A stretch of DNA of 64,000 bases from Dactylellina haptotyla. Lineage: Eukaryota; Ascomycota; Orbiliomycetes; Orbiliales; Orbiliaceae. The stretch covers positions 1,674,001 through 1,738,000 of the forward strand of contig CM062385.1 in assembly GCA_031310005.1 (NCBI GenBank), written 5' to 3'. Positions 47,700 through 60,160 of the stretch are shown here, piece after piece. Within the stretch, counting starts at the first letter, position 1; the number at the start of each line of letters is the position of its first letter. The position numbers and the translations under genes were made by a program. The notes beneath the pieces are model-generated. The model had not been told where the DNA came from and searched no databases. It worked only from the letters and a program-made list of their open reading frames with translations.

Positions 47700-48907
47700 G
47701 CAGCACGGTACATACGAAGCCAGCTGCGATATTTTCAGCAGAGAGGGACGGAGCGTGTCCTGTCCCGTTGAATCCCACGTCGGGGGCCAGGCGAGCAGGG
47801 CCCACCGACAGTTGCGGTTAGAAGCTACCGGGGCCGGTGGAATTGGCCGGCAGGGGTAGCTCCCTTCCCAGCTGTTTTGGATTCCCGTTAGCCCCAATTC
47901 CGTTGGGAGACGACCGTCCGCCGCCAAACTTCAACGCTTTTCGTCCGCCCGCCCTCCCAAAGATATAAAAAAATAAACTACCAGCGATTGATTATCCGTC
48001 AACAGTGTTAGGAATGATATCCTAATCGTGAGGAATGTTAGGATTTCTCGGCTAAGCCGACCTGTCCGCCCTCATCCGTGCCTGATCTCTCTCCCACAGT
48101 TGGTAGCGATATATATGGATTCGCATACGCAATTACACAATTACCCAATTTAAAATGAAATATCGCGGATGTGATGCGTTCCGCGGTGGGATTGAACCGT
48201 CATCATTATCGTCGGCGCCGTCTCCTACCCGATCACAGACATTATCATCCTCATTTCCTAATACCTAAATTGTCGCGAGAACAGTGCGCATCACGAATTA
48301 TAGGATACATAAATACGTATTCGTATAGTGGCCCCACGCGCTGCCTGGACCAACCAAAATGTGTCGATATCGATTGGGATGGGAGGGCGAGGAGGGAGAT
48401 ACGAGCGGTATGCGCATATCCTCGGCACCTCTGTTATCGATACAGTCCAGTACGTGGTGTAACTGAGATTGAAAAAAAAAAAAAAAGTCGTCCCATCGTC
48501 CATGCATCCCCAACGACTTCTTCCGCGCCCAGAACCAGCATAATTGCTTGTTCCCTGCTGGAGCGCCCCGGGAAACATCGGTATCGATGTCGGCGGTCGG
48601 GGTGGGCGAGCAGGGGCGCCTGTTCCAACTTAGCGTGGTCCGTGTGCTCTGTACCTTATTCGGTGGCCCAACTTCAATTTCACGTAGCTCCTCAACAAAC
48701 ACGGGGCGCCTCGCAGACCATCTCGAACACGAACACCACTGTCACCGTCTGATATATACCGAGTCGTCGAATTGCTTCTCGTCCTTTCTTTCCTTTTTAC
48801 GGTAAGTGCGCTGACGGTGTTGTGAAGCTTCCCTTCCGCCGACTCGAGCTAGCCAGTCCGCAGGGGCCTCGTAGCATCCATATCGCATCATACATTTCAT
48901 ACATATC

Positions 48908-48940
48908 CCCTCCTCCTCCTCCTCCTCCTCCTCCTCCTCC
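48908..48940. repeat. CCT trinucleotide microsatellite
   Basis: Eleven uninterrupted CCT units, about 290 bp upstream of the FAS1 ATG, within a longer pyrimidine tract. Confidence 0.85.
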
Positions 48941-49229
48941 TACTTTCCCATCTTCCATCGTCGCGCTATCATCATCATCTTCTTCTTCGATTCTCTCCTT
49001 TCATCATCATCATCATTCCTCATTATACAAGATAGAGAACCGCTCTCATAGATAGCTCCCTCACCCCTCCCTTCCGTGGTCTCTCTCCCATCCAATTGAG
49101 CTTCACCTTCACTTCAATTACCTCTCCAACTAAAGAATTTTTTAATACAATACAGCTCCATAATATAATTCCTCCTCCCCTCCCCTCTTCTATCTTCTGC
49201 CGTAGAAGAAAGCATTCCAATTGGCAATC

Positions 49230-52200
49230 ATGTACGGGACCGGCATCGCCACTGGAGTTTCCACTCCTCACACCGCTTCCTCTCTCAGACCTCTCGTCCT
49301 CACCCACGGCTCCCTCGAACACACCCTCCTCATCCCCACCAGCTCCCATTTCCACGCCACACAACTACGAGACCGATTCAACGGCTCCCTACCCGCCGCC
49401 ACAGAAGAACTCGCCCAGGACGACGAGCCTTCCTCTGTCCCCGAGCTCGTCGCCCGTTTCCTCGGCTTCGTAGCAACCCAGGTCAGCGAGGGCGAAGATG
49501 ACGAACAGGGCTCTTACGAAGATGTCCTGCGACTCGTCCTCACCGAGTTCGAAAGCCGCTTCCTACGCGGCAACGAAGTCCACGCCATAGCTTCCACCTT
49601 GCCCGGCATCCCCTCCAAACGCCAGGTCACCATCAGATCCTACTACGCCGCCAGATTGGCTGCAAACAGGCCCATCAAAACCCACGCCTCCGCGTTACTA
49701 CGAGCAGCTGAAGCTGGAAACGCAAAGCTGTTCGCCGTCTTCGGCGGTCAGGGCAACATTGAAGAGTACTTTGACGAACTGCGCGAGATCTGGACCATGT
49801 ACAATGGCCTCATCGACGAGTTCATCTCGAGGGCTGCCCAACTGCTCCTCAAGCTCGCCAGCGATCCCAGAGCCGGCAAAGTCTACAGCAAGGGAATTGA
49901 CATTATGAGATGGCTGCAAGACCCCGATGTCACACCGGACATCACCTACCTGGTCTCCGCGCCGGTCTCCTTCCCATTGATCGGTCTCATTCAGCTCTGC
50001 CACTACGCCGTGGCCTGCAAAATCCTCGGTCTGGAACCGGGCCAGGTCAGATCCCTCATCAAGGGCACCACGGGTCATTCGCAGGGTATAGTGACCGCTG
50101 CCGCAATCGCCCTGGCCTCCTCTTGGGAATCTTTCGAAAAAGTCGCAATCGACACCATCGAACTGCTCTTCTGGATCGGATGTCGCTCCCAGCAGACCTA
50201 TCCGGTCACCGCTCTCGCTCCTTCCACCTTCCGAGACTCGATAGCCCAAGGTGAGGGCTCCCCGACACCAATGCTATCGGTGCGAGACTTGCCTAAATCG
50301 GCGGTACAAACCTATGTCGATAAGACGAATCAGCATTTACCTGCCGAGAGACATGTCCACATCTCCTTGGTCAACGGTGCCAGGAACGTTGTCGTCACTG
50401 GTCCCCCGCAGTCCCTCTACGGTCTCAACCTGACCCTCCGCAAAGTCAAAGCCCCAACAGGCCTTGAACAGTCCAAGATCCCATTCACCGAGCGAAAATC
50501 GCGTTTCGTCAACAGATTCCTCCCCATCTCGGCCCCCTTCCACTCCCCATACCTCGAACCCGCTGCTTCGACAATCGAAGAAGATGTCAAGCACATCATC
50601 TTCTCTCGAAACGATTTTGCCATTCCTGTCTACGAAACACACGAAGGCCAGGATTTGAGAACCGCAGAAGGCGATGACAACGTCGTGCCGGAGCTTATCC
50701 GCATGATTACTCATTACCAGGTTCAGTGGGAAAAGGCGACTCTCTTCCCTGGAGCTACCCACATTCTCGATCTTGGACCCGGTGGTATCTCTGGTATCGG
50801 CGCTCTTACTCACCGAAACAAGGACGGAACCGGTGTCCGGGTCATCCTCACCGGCACCGTTGAAGGCGCCAATGCTGAGCTTGGATTCAAGCCAGAGCTT
50901 TTTGACAGAGATGACGCGCACGCTGTCAAGTACAACGTTGACTGGGTGAAGGAGCACGGCCCTAAGCTTATCAAGACGAAGAGCGGACGGACTTACGTCG
51001 ATACAAAATTCAGTCGCCTGTTGGGTCTCCCGCCAATTGTGGTTGCTGGTATGACGCCAGCAACTGTCCCTTGGGACTTTGTCGCTGCCACCATGAACGC
51101 TGGATACCACATCGAGCTTGGTGGTGGTGGTTATTATAATGCGAAGGGTATGACGGAGGCCCTGCGCAAGATCGAGACAGGAACCACTCCTGGAGCTGGT
51201 ATCACCATTAACTGCATCTACGTCAATCCGCGGGCTATGGCGTGGCAGATCCCCTTGATCCAGAGTCTGCGCGCCGATGGTGTTCCAATCAACGGCCTCA
51301 CCATTGGTGCAGGTGTCCCATCGCTCGAAGTCGCCAACGAGTATATTGAAACCCTCGGATTGAAGCATATCGCATTCAAGCCGGGTTCGCTCGACGGCAT
51401 CCAACAGGTCATCAATATTGCGCAAGCGAATCCTACCTTCCCGGTTATTCTCCAGTGGACTGGTGGTCGTGGTGGTGGTCATCACAGCTACGAAGATTTC
51501 CATCAGCCAATTCTCGCCATGTACGGTAGAATCAGAAGATGCTCCAACATCATTTTGATTGCTGGTTCTGGGTTCGGTGGTAGCGAGGATACCTACCCAT
51601 ACCTGACCGGCAAATGGGCCGAGAAGTACGCTTACCCACCTATGCCATTCGATGGTATCCTGTTCGGTAGCAGAATGATGGTTGCCAAGGAGGCTCACAC
51701 CAGCAAGAATGTAAGTTTATTATATCTAAACTTCAGAAAATACAATATTTATTTAACAATATATTACAGGCCAAGAAAGCTATCTGTGACGCTCCCGGTT
51801 TGGATGATAAGGATTGGGAAAAGACTTATAAGGGCGCAGCTGGTGGTGTCATCACCGTAAAGTCCGAGATGGGCGAACCTATCCACAAGCTCGCCACCCG
51901 TGGTGTTCTCTTCTGGCACGAGATGGACCAGACTATCTTCAATTTGGACAAGGCCAAGAGAATTCCCGAGCTCAAGAAGCGCCGCGACCACATTATCAAG
52001 AAGCTTAACGCTGACTTCCAAAAGACGTGGTTCGGCCGCAACGCTGCTGGCGAAGCTGTTGATCTGGAAGATATGACTTACGCCGAGGTTATCAACCGTA
52101 TGGTGGAGCTCATGTACGTCAAGCACGAGAGCAGATGGATTGATAAGACTCTGAAGAATCTCACTGGCGACTTCATCCGTCGTGTGGAAGAACGTTTCAC

Positions 52201-55200
52201 ATGTGGAGAGGGCAAGCCTTCGATGTTGCAAAACTATGCGGATCTCGACGACCCATTCCCGACTGTCGCTCGCATCATTGACGCTTACCCTGAAGGCAAA
52301 GACCAATTGATCAATGCCCAGGATATGCAACACTTCCTCATGCTCTGCCAGCGTCGCGGACAGAAGCCAGTTCCATTCGTTCCCGCTCTTGACGAGAACT
52401 TTGAGTTCTGGTTCAAGAAAGATTCCCTCTGGCAGTCTGAGGACCTAGAGGCCGTTGTCGACCAGGATGTCGGCAGAACTTGTATCTTGCAGGGTCCTAT
52501 GTCTGTCAAGTACTCTACTGCTGCTGATGAACCTGTCAAGGATATCCTCGACGGCGTTCACGACGGCCACATCAAGTCCCTCGTCGCTGATTTGTACAGC
52601 GGCAATGAGAACTCTATCCCCGTTGTCGAGTACTTTGGCGGCAAGGAGGTTGAGGAGGTCGACGAGCCAGATATGGACGGTCTTACCATTATTAGAGATG
52701 GTAACAAGATTATTTACCGATTATCTACGTCACCGTCCTCCCTTCCCGATACTGACACCTGGCTTCGTCTTCTCGCTGGAGATAAGCACAGTTGGCGCCA
52801 CGCTTTGTTCACCACCGATGTCTTGGTTCAAGGCAGCAAGTATCAGGACAACCCGATCAAGCGCATCTTCGCGCCTGCAGCTGGGTCCTTGATTCAGATT
52901 GTCAACCCGGATGAACCTGAAAGCACGGTTATTACTCTCCAGGAAGCCAGTCAGGGACAGTGGACCAAGACCATCGAAGCTAAGAAAGAGGGAAATATCG
53001 TCAAACTCGAGCTGATCGAGCATCGCACCGCGGACGGCAAGCCGTGCGGTATGCCTCTTCTCTTAGAATACGACCCCGAAACCGGGTACGCGCCATTGCG
53101 AGAGGTCATGGAAGGGCGAAATGATCGTATCAAGGACTTTTACTACAAGCTGTGGTTTGGATCTCATGAGACTTTTGATCCTGATACTTCTGTTGAGGAC
53201 GTCTTTGACGGTGGTGCGGCCACTGTGACCGGACAGGCGATCGCAGAGTTCGTCGATGCTGTTGGTAACCGCGGGGAGGCTTTCGTCGAGCGCAGTGGCT
53301 CTGAGAAGACGATCTCCGCGCCGATGGACTTTGCTATCGTCGTTGGCTGGAAGGCCATCATCAAGGCTATATTCCCCAAGGCTATCGACGGAGATTTGCT
53401 CAAGCTTGTCCACTTGTCCAATGGTTTCAGAATGCTCCCTGGTGCTGATCCTCTGCAGAAGGGAGATACGGTTACTACCACCGCCCAGATCAATGCTGTC
53501 CTCAACCAAGATTCCGGAAAGATGGTTGAGGTCACCGGCACCATTGCTCGTGACGGAAAGCCAGTCATGGAGGTCACTAGCCAGTTCTTGTACCGCGGTG
53601 TCTACACGGACTTCGAGAACACCTTCCAGCGCAAGCAGGAAACGCCAATGCAAGTCCACCTCGCCACGACCAAGGATGTTGCCGTCCTCCGTTCCAAGGA
53701 ATGGTTCTGTCTTGACGACCAAGAGGTCGACCTCCTCAATAAGACCCTCACTTTCCGTCTCTCTACCCTCCTCCGTTACAAGAACAAGGAGAATTACAGC
53801 AGCGTACGCACACTCGGCCAAGTCCTCTACGAGCTTCCGACCAAGGAGATCATCCAGGTCGCCACCGTTGAGTACGAAGCAGGTACATCGCAGGGTAACC
53901 CGGTCATCGACTACCTCCAGCGCAACGGTACCTCCATCGAGCAACCCGTCTTGTTTGAGAACGCTATCCCGTTACACTCAAAGACTCCCCTGGAGATCCG
54001 CGCGCCGGCGTCGAACGAGGCGTACGCGAGGGTATCCGGCGACTACAACCCGATTCACGTATCGCGCACTTTCTCCAACTATGCGAATCTCAAGGGCACT
54101 ATCACTCACGGTATGTACAGCAGTGCCGCCGTGCGCGCGTTCGTTGAGACGTGGGCGGCGGAGAACAATATCGGCAGAGTGAGGAGCTACACTGTCAACT
54201 TTGTGGGAATGGTGTTGCCGAATGACGATATCACGATCAGTCTGAAGCACTCGGGTATGGTCGGTGGACGGAAGATTATCAGCGTCGAGGTGGTGAATAA
54301 GGAGACGGAGGATAAGGTGCTCGTCGGAGATGCGGAGGTCGAGCAGCCAGTGAGCGCGTATGTGTTTACTGGTCAGGGATCGCAGGAGCAGGGTATGGGT
54401 ATGGAGCTTTACGATAGCTCGCCTGTGGCCAGGGAGGTATGGGACCGAGCTGATAAGCACTTCATGGACAATTACGGTATGTATTTGTGTTTTCTTTTTT
54501 TGTCTAATATCGGGATGTGAAGAAGAGTGAGGCTAATAGTGACTCTAATAGGCTTCTCGATTGTGGAGATCGTGAGACATAATCCGAAGGAACTCACAGT
54601 GCACTTTGGAGGACCGATCGGTAAGGCTATCAGGCAGAATTACATGGCCATGACGTTCGAAACGGTCAACGCAGACGGTAGCACAAAGTCCGAGAGGATG
54701 TTCAAGGAGATCGATGAGAATACTACTTGCTACACCTACCGTTCGCCTACGGGACTGCTCTCCGCGACGCAATTCACGCAGCCGGCGTTGACATTGATGG
54801 AGAAGGCGAGTTTCGAGGATATGAGGAGCCGAGGTTTGGTTCAGCGCGACAGCATGTTTGCCGGACACTCGCTGGGTGAATACTCTGCTCTTGCGGCGTT
54901 GGCGGAAGTTATGCCGATTGAATCTTTGGTGTCAGTTGTGTTCTACCGTGGTTTGACCATGCAGGTTGCCGTGGAGCGCGACGAGCAAGGACGGTCGAAT
55001 TACAGCATGTGCGCGGTGAACCCGTCGCGGGTGTCCAAGAATTTCAGCGAGCAAGCTCTGCAGTTCGTCGTGGACAACATATCGACGGAGACGGGCTGGC
55101 TGCTGGAGATTGTCAATCTCAACGTGTACAATCAGCAGTACGTGTGCGCGGGTGACCTGCGGGCGCTGGACACGCTGACGTCGGTGCTCAACTTTTTGAA

Positions 55201-55642
55201 GCACCAGAAGATCGACATCCAGAGTCTGATGCAGAAGATGAGCCTGGACGATGTGAAGAACAAGCTGTTGGAGATTGTGCGGGAGTGCCAGAAGCAGACG
55301 GAGGCGAAGCCGCGGCCGTTGGAGCTACAGCGGGGGTTGGCGACGATTCCGCTGAGGGGCATCGACGTGCCCTTCCATTCTACCTTCCTGAGGAGCGGGG
55401 TTAAGCCCTTCCGCAACTTTTTGATGAAGAAGATTAACAAGAGTTCGATCGATCCGAGCAAGTTGATTGGGAAGTATATCCCGAACGTGACGGCGCGGCC
55501 GTTTGCGATCACAAGGGAGTACTTTGAGGATGTGTACCGGCTGACGAACAGCCCGAGGATTGGCAACGTGCTGGCCAATTGGGAGAAGTACGCTGGAGAG
55601 GAAGGGGCGATCAACGGGCTGCCGGAGGAGGTTGCCGTTTAA
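49230..55642 (+). CDS. FAS1: Fatty acid synthase subunit beta (2092 aa)
   Basis: Three exons: 49230-51710, 51770-54476 and 54552-55642; introns of 59 and 75 nt; 2092 residues, normal for the family. The start MYGTG is the typical Pezizomycotina FAS1 N-terminus. Domains in order: acetyl transferase with Ser284 in GHSQGIV; FMN-dependent enoyl reductase ([31 protein letters not shown]); dehydratase of the hot-dog type with YNPIHVS (His1590); and malonyl/palmitoyl transferase with Ser1836 in [13 protein letters not shown]. The last segments of this transferase are completed by the N-terminus of FAS2. It loads acetyl and malonyl groups, reduces and dehydrates the chain and releases palmitoyl- or stearoyl-CoA. 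All catalytic residues checked are present. Divergent from FAS2, so the two are probably co-regulated. Confidence 0.98.
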
Positions 55643-56521
55643 TTTTTTTTAGTTTCTTGTCAATAAACATTCGTAATTATTTGTGATTATTATCATCTTG
55701 TGTCGTTTTACGAAAAAGTTTCACTTTTGGGCGTACGAATATGCATTTTTTACTTCTTTTGTACTTAATGATAGAGATATATTATTACTACTATTACTAT
55801 TCTTATTATGGTTATTATGATTTATATAAATCGTGGGGGGGGACGTCACTTTGACTAATTGGTGGACAAGCCATTCCTTATTATAAATACATTGGTCCAG
55901 ATCCGCCTCCGGAAGCTTGGCTCGCGGAGGGCGAGAGGGTAGAGTGAAGGAGAACGGGTATGCAGGTGTCAGCACGAGTCAGGGGCAGATCTGATCCGAT
56001 TCACTCCTCCTCCTGCGATGTCATATGTGCTTCACCGGTGCGATGTAGACGAGAGAGCGCGAAGTGCGTTGCGTGGTAAAAGTGGCAAAGTGGCCGCCGT
56101 TTCGCCGGCCGGTTCTGCGGGCTGGTTCCTGGCAGCTGCGGGCTTGGCGGATTCTGTGCTCGGAACCCGTCCTGCCGGCGAGAACGGAAACTTCGTATTC
56201 CTCAGGCCACTGTCAGTTGCAATTAGCTAACAGGAGTAATCGCAGTAAAAAACTAGAGCGTATAAATAGCGATATCTCGCTGTAGGCCTTCACCGAATCA
56301 ATTCCGCATAGCTGTCGGTTGTTCCTGTTTATTGGTGTGCTGCGCTGTGCTGGTTGGCGTTCTCGTTTGGGACATCCCTTTTGAAGCTCCCAAAACAACA
56401 TTTTTTTTATTTATTGTTGCATCCCTTCCCAACATTTTAGCATCCCATTCTTCTTCTCCTTTCCATCATCAATTGAATCTCAGCCAACTGTTACAGCTGG
56501 CATAGCTGACACTGCTTCAAG
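55643..56521. other. FAS1 3' flank and ERG25 promoter/leader
   Basis: AT-rich to about 55830, then more GC-rich. It contains a TATA box at 56261-56268 and a pyrimidine-rich leader (56400-56470) before the ERG25 first exon. No gene. Confidence 0.5.
56261..56268 (+). promoter_or_regulatory. TATA box of ERG25
   Basis: TATAAATA stands about 260 bp upstream of the split start codon and about 140 bp before the pyrimidine-rich leader. It is the only canonical TATA word in this promoter. The distance allows for a leader of about 200 nt. Confidence 0.5.
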
Positions 56522-57631
56522 ATGTGAGTACCCTTGCTATCCGTAGCTTTACCCGTGCATATATGTATCTATATAATATATATATTGATACATGTATATA
56601 TGCGTGATTTCGATACATTCGATGCTAATTGAGATAGGTCGAACGCTACATTTGTCGACGAGTCCACCTACTGGGCCCATTACGATCGCATTGCCGAGAT
56701 CAATGGCACCTTCAACATCTTCGAGAAGATGTGGGCCGCCTGGTACTCGTACATGCAGAACGATGTCCTGGCCACGGGCATCATGTCCTTCGTCATGCAC
56801 GAGCTCGTCTACTTTGGCCGCTCCCTCCCCTGGATCATAATCGACTCCATCCCCTACTTCCGCCGCTGGAAGCTCCAGGACCAGAAGCTGCCCACCGCCG
56901 CCCAGCAGTGGCGCTGCACCAAGGGCGTCCTCCTCCTCCACTTCACTATCGAGCTGCCCCAGATCTGGCTGTTCCACCCGGCTGCCCACGCCATCGGCAT
57001 GAAAACCGACGTTCCCTTCCCCGCCTGGACCACCATCGCCCTTCAGATTCTCATCTTCTTCGTCATGGAGGACGCCTGGCACTACTGGTTCCACCGCATG
57101 TTCCACTGGGGACCCTTCTACAAGTACATCCACAAGGTCCACCACGAACACTCCGCCCCCTTCGGTCTCGCCGCCGAATACGCCCACCCTCTCGAGGTCA
57201 TCATGCTGGGCATCGGCACCATCTTCTCGCCCGTCGCCTTCGCCTACTTCAACGGTGGCGACTTCCACATTTTGACCATGTACATTTGGATCTGTCTGCG
57301 TCTCTTCCAGGCCATCGACGCCCACTCCGGCTACGATTTCCCCTGGTCTCTGCACAAGTTCATCCCCTTCTGGGCCGGAGCCTCGCACCACGACCTCCAC
57401 CACGAGAAGTTCATCGGCAACTATTCCAGCAGCTTCAGATGGTGGGATTGGATGCTTGACACCCAAGCCGGCGCGGAGGCGCAGAAGAAGAGAAGAGACA
57501 AGAAGAGAGCCGAGAGGGATGCCGCCGCACTCCGCGAGCAGCAGAAGTGGAGTATGGAGAGCATGGGTAAGGAGGCCGGCATCATGGGATCCCAGATTGC
57601 TGTCGAAGGTAGCGATCGCAAGAACCAGTAA
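56522..57631 (+). CDS. ERG25: Sterol C-4 methyl oxidase Erg25 (331 aa); start codon split by intron
   Basis: Two exons: 56522-56523 (the bases AT) and 56638-57631, whose first base G completes ATG. The intron (114 nt) has GTGAGT, a GCTAAT branch-like word and GATAG. The spliced product starts MSNATFVDESTYWAHYDRIA and has 331 residues. Erg25 is an ER di-iron oxygenase that removes the C-4 methyl groups of 4,4-dimethylzymosterol in ergosterol synthesis. The three histidine boxes are intact: HYWFH (149-153), HKVHH (166-170) and HHDLHH (251-256). Hydrophobic segments flank them. FEKMWAAWYSYMQNDVLATGIMSFVMHE matches the family N-terminus closely. The C-terminus is charged and lacks a clear KKXX signal. 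The only other start in frame is Met32 (56729), which would drop the conserved beginning. Confidence 0.95.
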
Positions 57632-58304
57632 ACTCAATTTTGCACTCATTTGCCCAGTGGCGAGGGGAAACGGCCTCCCACACCCACTCTCCTTTGAATT
57701 TCACGATGAAAAAAAAGAAAAATAGACGAATTGATGCGAGAAGAGAAAGAAAATAGCCTTACTAACTAATATATACATTTTCTGGGAGGAACGTTCTTAA
57801 AAAGAAGATAGATAGACCTTGTCATGCGAGAATGCTTTTTTTTTTTTTTGGCTGTTTTAGGGGCGGAGTTGAATGTCTTTGCTACATATATATATTATTA
57901 TACTATACTATTAATGGCCGGGAGGGAGACTTGGAAACAGGCTGTATATAATTCACATTCTCATATAGCTAATACCACCATCATATGCATATACCATACT
58001 CTACTTACTACTTACTCAATCATATCCTTCTCCGTAGCTTTTGTTGCAAAAGTTGGCGCGGTGTTGCGGCTCAAACTTGCGCAGCCTTTTTTTTTTTGAA
58101 ACGCGTTTTCTTTGTTCGCAGCCACCTTCCCCAACTTTCTCCAACCTCATCGCTTCTCTCTCTCTTCCCTCATCAACATCATCAACATCATCACCACGAG
58201 CTCCCCACAAGGACAACATCATCAATCGCGCAGCCCCCAATAAGAATCAAACCTCAATCGACGCACGAACCTCGGTCACCCTCATATCCCGAGCAGCAGC
58301 AAGC
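57632..58304. other. Intergenic, ERG25 3' flank and RNPS1-like promoter
   Basis: Includes a 14-nt T run (57836-57849), an AT-rich stretch to 58020, a T run at 58087-58097 and a C/T-rich leader (58120-58200) before the next ATG. No gene. Confidence 0.45.
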
Positions 58305-59611
58305 ATGCCGTCTCCATCGCCGCCTCCCAACCGCGGCCGCTCCTACTCTCGTTCTCGCTCGCCCCGCCCAGCTGGAGGCGCAGGAGCATCAGGCAGAGGA
58401 CGCGACTACTCTGGCTCCCGCTCACGTTCACCCGTCCCCCGCGGCGGAGACAGAGACAGAGATGCCAACAACAACAATACTTCGTACAATCCCCGCGGCG
58501 GCGGCGGCGGCGGCGGAGTCCGTTCGCCATCATACTCGCGCTCTCGATCACGCACACCTCGCAGCGGTGGCGGCGGTGGTGGCGACAGACGTTCCTACTC
58601 TCGTAGTCCTGTGAGGAATACCGCTGTCGTTGGTGGGAGTAACTACGGTGCTTCGGCGGGGGCCAATCGCGGCCGGGGGAGGAGTTATTCACGCAGCATG
58701 AGTCGTAGTCGGAGCCGGAGTCACTCGCGCAGTCGATCTCGTAGTCCCCATCGTCGCGGTGGACAGGGTGGACAGGGTGGTGGTGATCGTGCGCAGCAGG
58801 GTGGTAGTGGTGGTGGACAGAGGTTCAACTCTCGCAGCTATAGTAGGAGCTTGAGTCCCGCTGGACCGTTGGGCCTGCCTGGTGGGAAGAGTTCAAAGGT
58901 ATGTTTTTTCCTCTTTTCTTTCCGCCTACTCTGCTTCTTTAATTGCGTCATTGGATATACATGTGCGAATTGGTGCTAACCAAACTACCTTATTGACAGA
59001 TTGTCATTGAGAAACTCACGAAGAACATCACGATTCCACATATCACCGAGATCTTTGGCGCGTACGGCACAATCAAGGACATCGACATGCCCATGAACAG
59101 GATATTCAACACAAACAGAGGCGTCGCGTACATCATCTACAACAGCCCGCAGTCAGCCCAGAACGCGATCGCGCACATGCACGAAGGACAGATCGATGGT
59201 AGTATCGTTGCCGTTTCCCTCGTCATCCCCAAGAGACCTGTGGGCGGGTATAGAGCTGGCGGCGGTGGCAGCGGACGCGGAGAAGGCAACGGCGGGAGAA
59301 GAGGTGGACCCCCGAGGGGCGGAAGGAGTAGAAGCCGCAGTCCGCGACGCGGTGGTGATAGTTATCGTCCTGGTGGTGGCGGCGGTGGCGGCGGAGGGTC
59401 TGGTGCTGGTGCTGGCGGGAGAGGGAGGAGAAGTCCCAGCTACAGTAGCTATGGAAGCAGAAGTCGCAGCAGATCGAGAAGCAGATCGAGAAGTCGCAGC
59501 AGGAGCAGATCGGATAGCAGGAGTCGTTCTAGGAGCCGAAGTTACTCGAGCTCGCCGAGGAGACGATCTGGTGGTGGCGGCGGCGGCGGCGGTGGTGGTA
59601 GGAGACGTTAA
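58305..59611 (+). CDS. RNPS1-like SR protein with one RRM (401 aa)
   Basis: Two exons, 58305-58898 and 59000-59611; intron 101 nt (GTATGT, TTGACAG); 401 residues. The first 198 residues are an RS/glycine-rich disordered region with many RSRSRS and SYSRS units. Exon 2 begins with the RNA-recognition motif: RNP2 IVIEKL, then FGAYGTIKDIDMPMN and RNP1 RGVAYIIY, about residues 199-275. A second Gly-rich and RS-rich tail follows, ending GGGRRR. The order RS-RRM-RS/P, with this RRM, resembles RNPS1, a splicing and exon-junction-complex activator (ASAP/PSAP complex) in the nucleus. The intron falls exactly before the RRM. Phosphorylation of the RS parts by SR kinases is expected. The RRM assignment is sure; the RNPS1 orthology is likely but not tested. 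Confidence 0.87.
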
Positions 59612-60160
59612 AATTGATTTGAAGAAGAAAGAGTGGGTTTCATTATTACGCAATTCTTTCTAGGGAGGGCTTCGCGGCGGGAGCTGGTAGTTTTTTGATA
59701 CTTTACAGTACTGGAGTGGATTTTTATGAAGGTCAACGAGAAGGTGGAGGAACGATGTTTTATATTCTTTTTCCTTGTTGTATTACTAGTACTTCACGAA
59801 GAACCCCATGTTGGTCTGGGTCACATATAACCTAAATAGAAACGAAATAATAATATTCATTGATCTCATTACTCTATCCTGGGTAGCACAGGCTTTGCGG
59901 AATTGTGACTTGGCCGGTGTAACAATGACCGGACTGTGGCTATATATCTAGCCTCCCTCATCTCCCACTTCCACTGATCTATCATGTATTCATCAACCGT
60001 TTGCAATACACCTTCCTGTTATCACTACTCTAGCCTCGAGACCAATCACTACCAAACGCTTTCCACCTAACAGACATTCAAAGGTTTGAGTATCTAAAAA
60101 GTATCCCTCCCAAGAAATGGCGAAGACTAATGTAAACGAAAACAAATTAATAGGGAAAAC
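59612..60160. other. Intergenic, 0.55 kb
   Basis: 3' flank of the SR-protein gene followed by a pyrimidine-rich stretch (59950-60070) that may be the promoter of the small spliced gene. No coding frame. Confidence 0.4.

Larger units (their letters stand above)
47089..49229. promoter_or_regulatory. Shared divergent promoter of FAS2 and FAS1
   Basis: 2.1 kb between the two ATGs. The FAS2 side contains a probable leader intron (47096-47159). The FAS1 side has strong pyrimidine tracts, including a CCT repeat at 48908-48940, and a CCTCGG hexamer at 48420-48425. That hexamer is the core bound by the fatty-acid regulators FarA/FarB in Aspergillus; one copy in 2 kb is close to chance. A common control region would suit two subunits needed in equal amounts. 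Confidence 0.6.

Noticed and set aside
41256-55642. FAS pair belonging to a toxin-type pathway (as in sterigmatocystin clusters)
   Set aside because: Both subunits match primary-metabolism FAS in length, domain order and intact sites, and no pathway genes lie around them.
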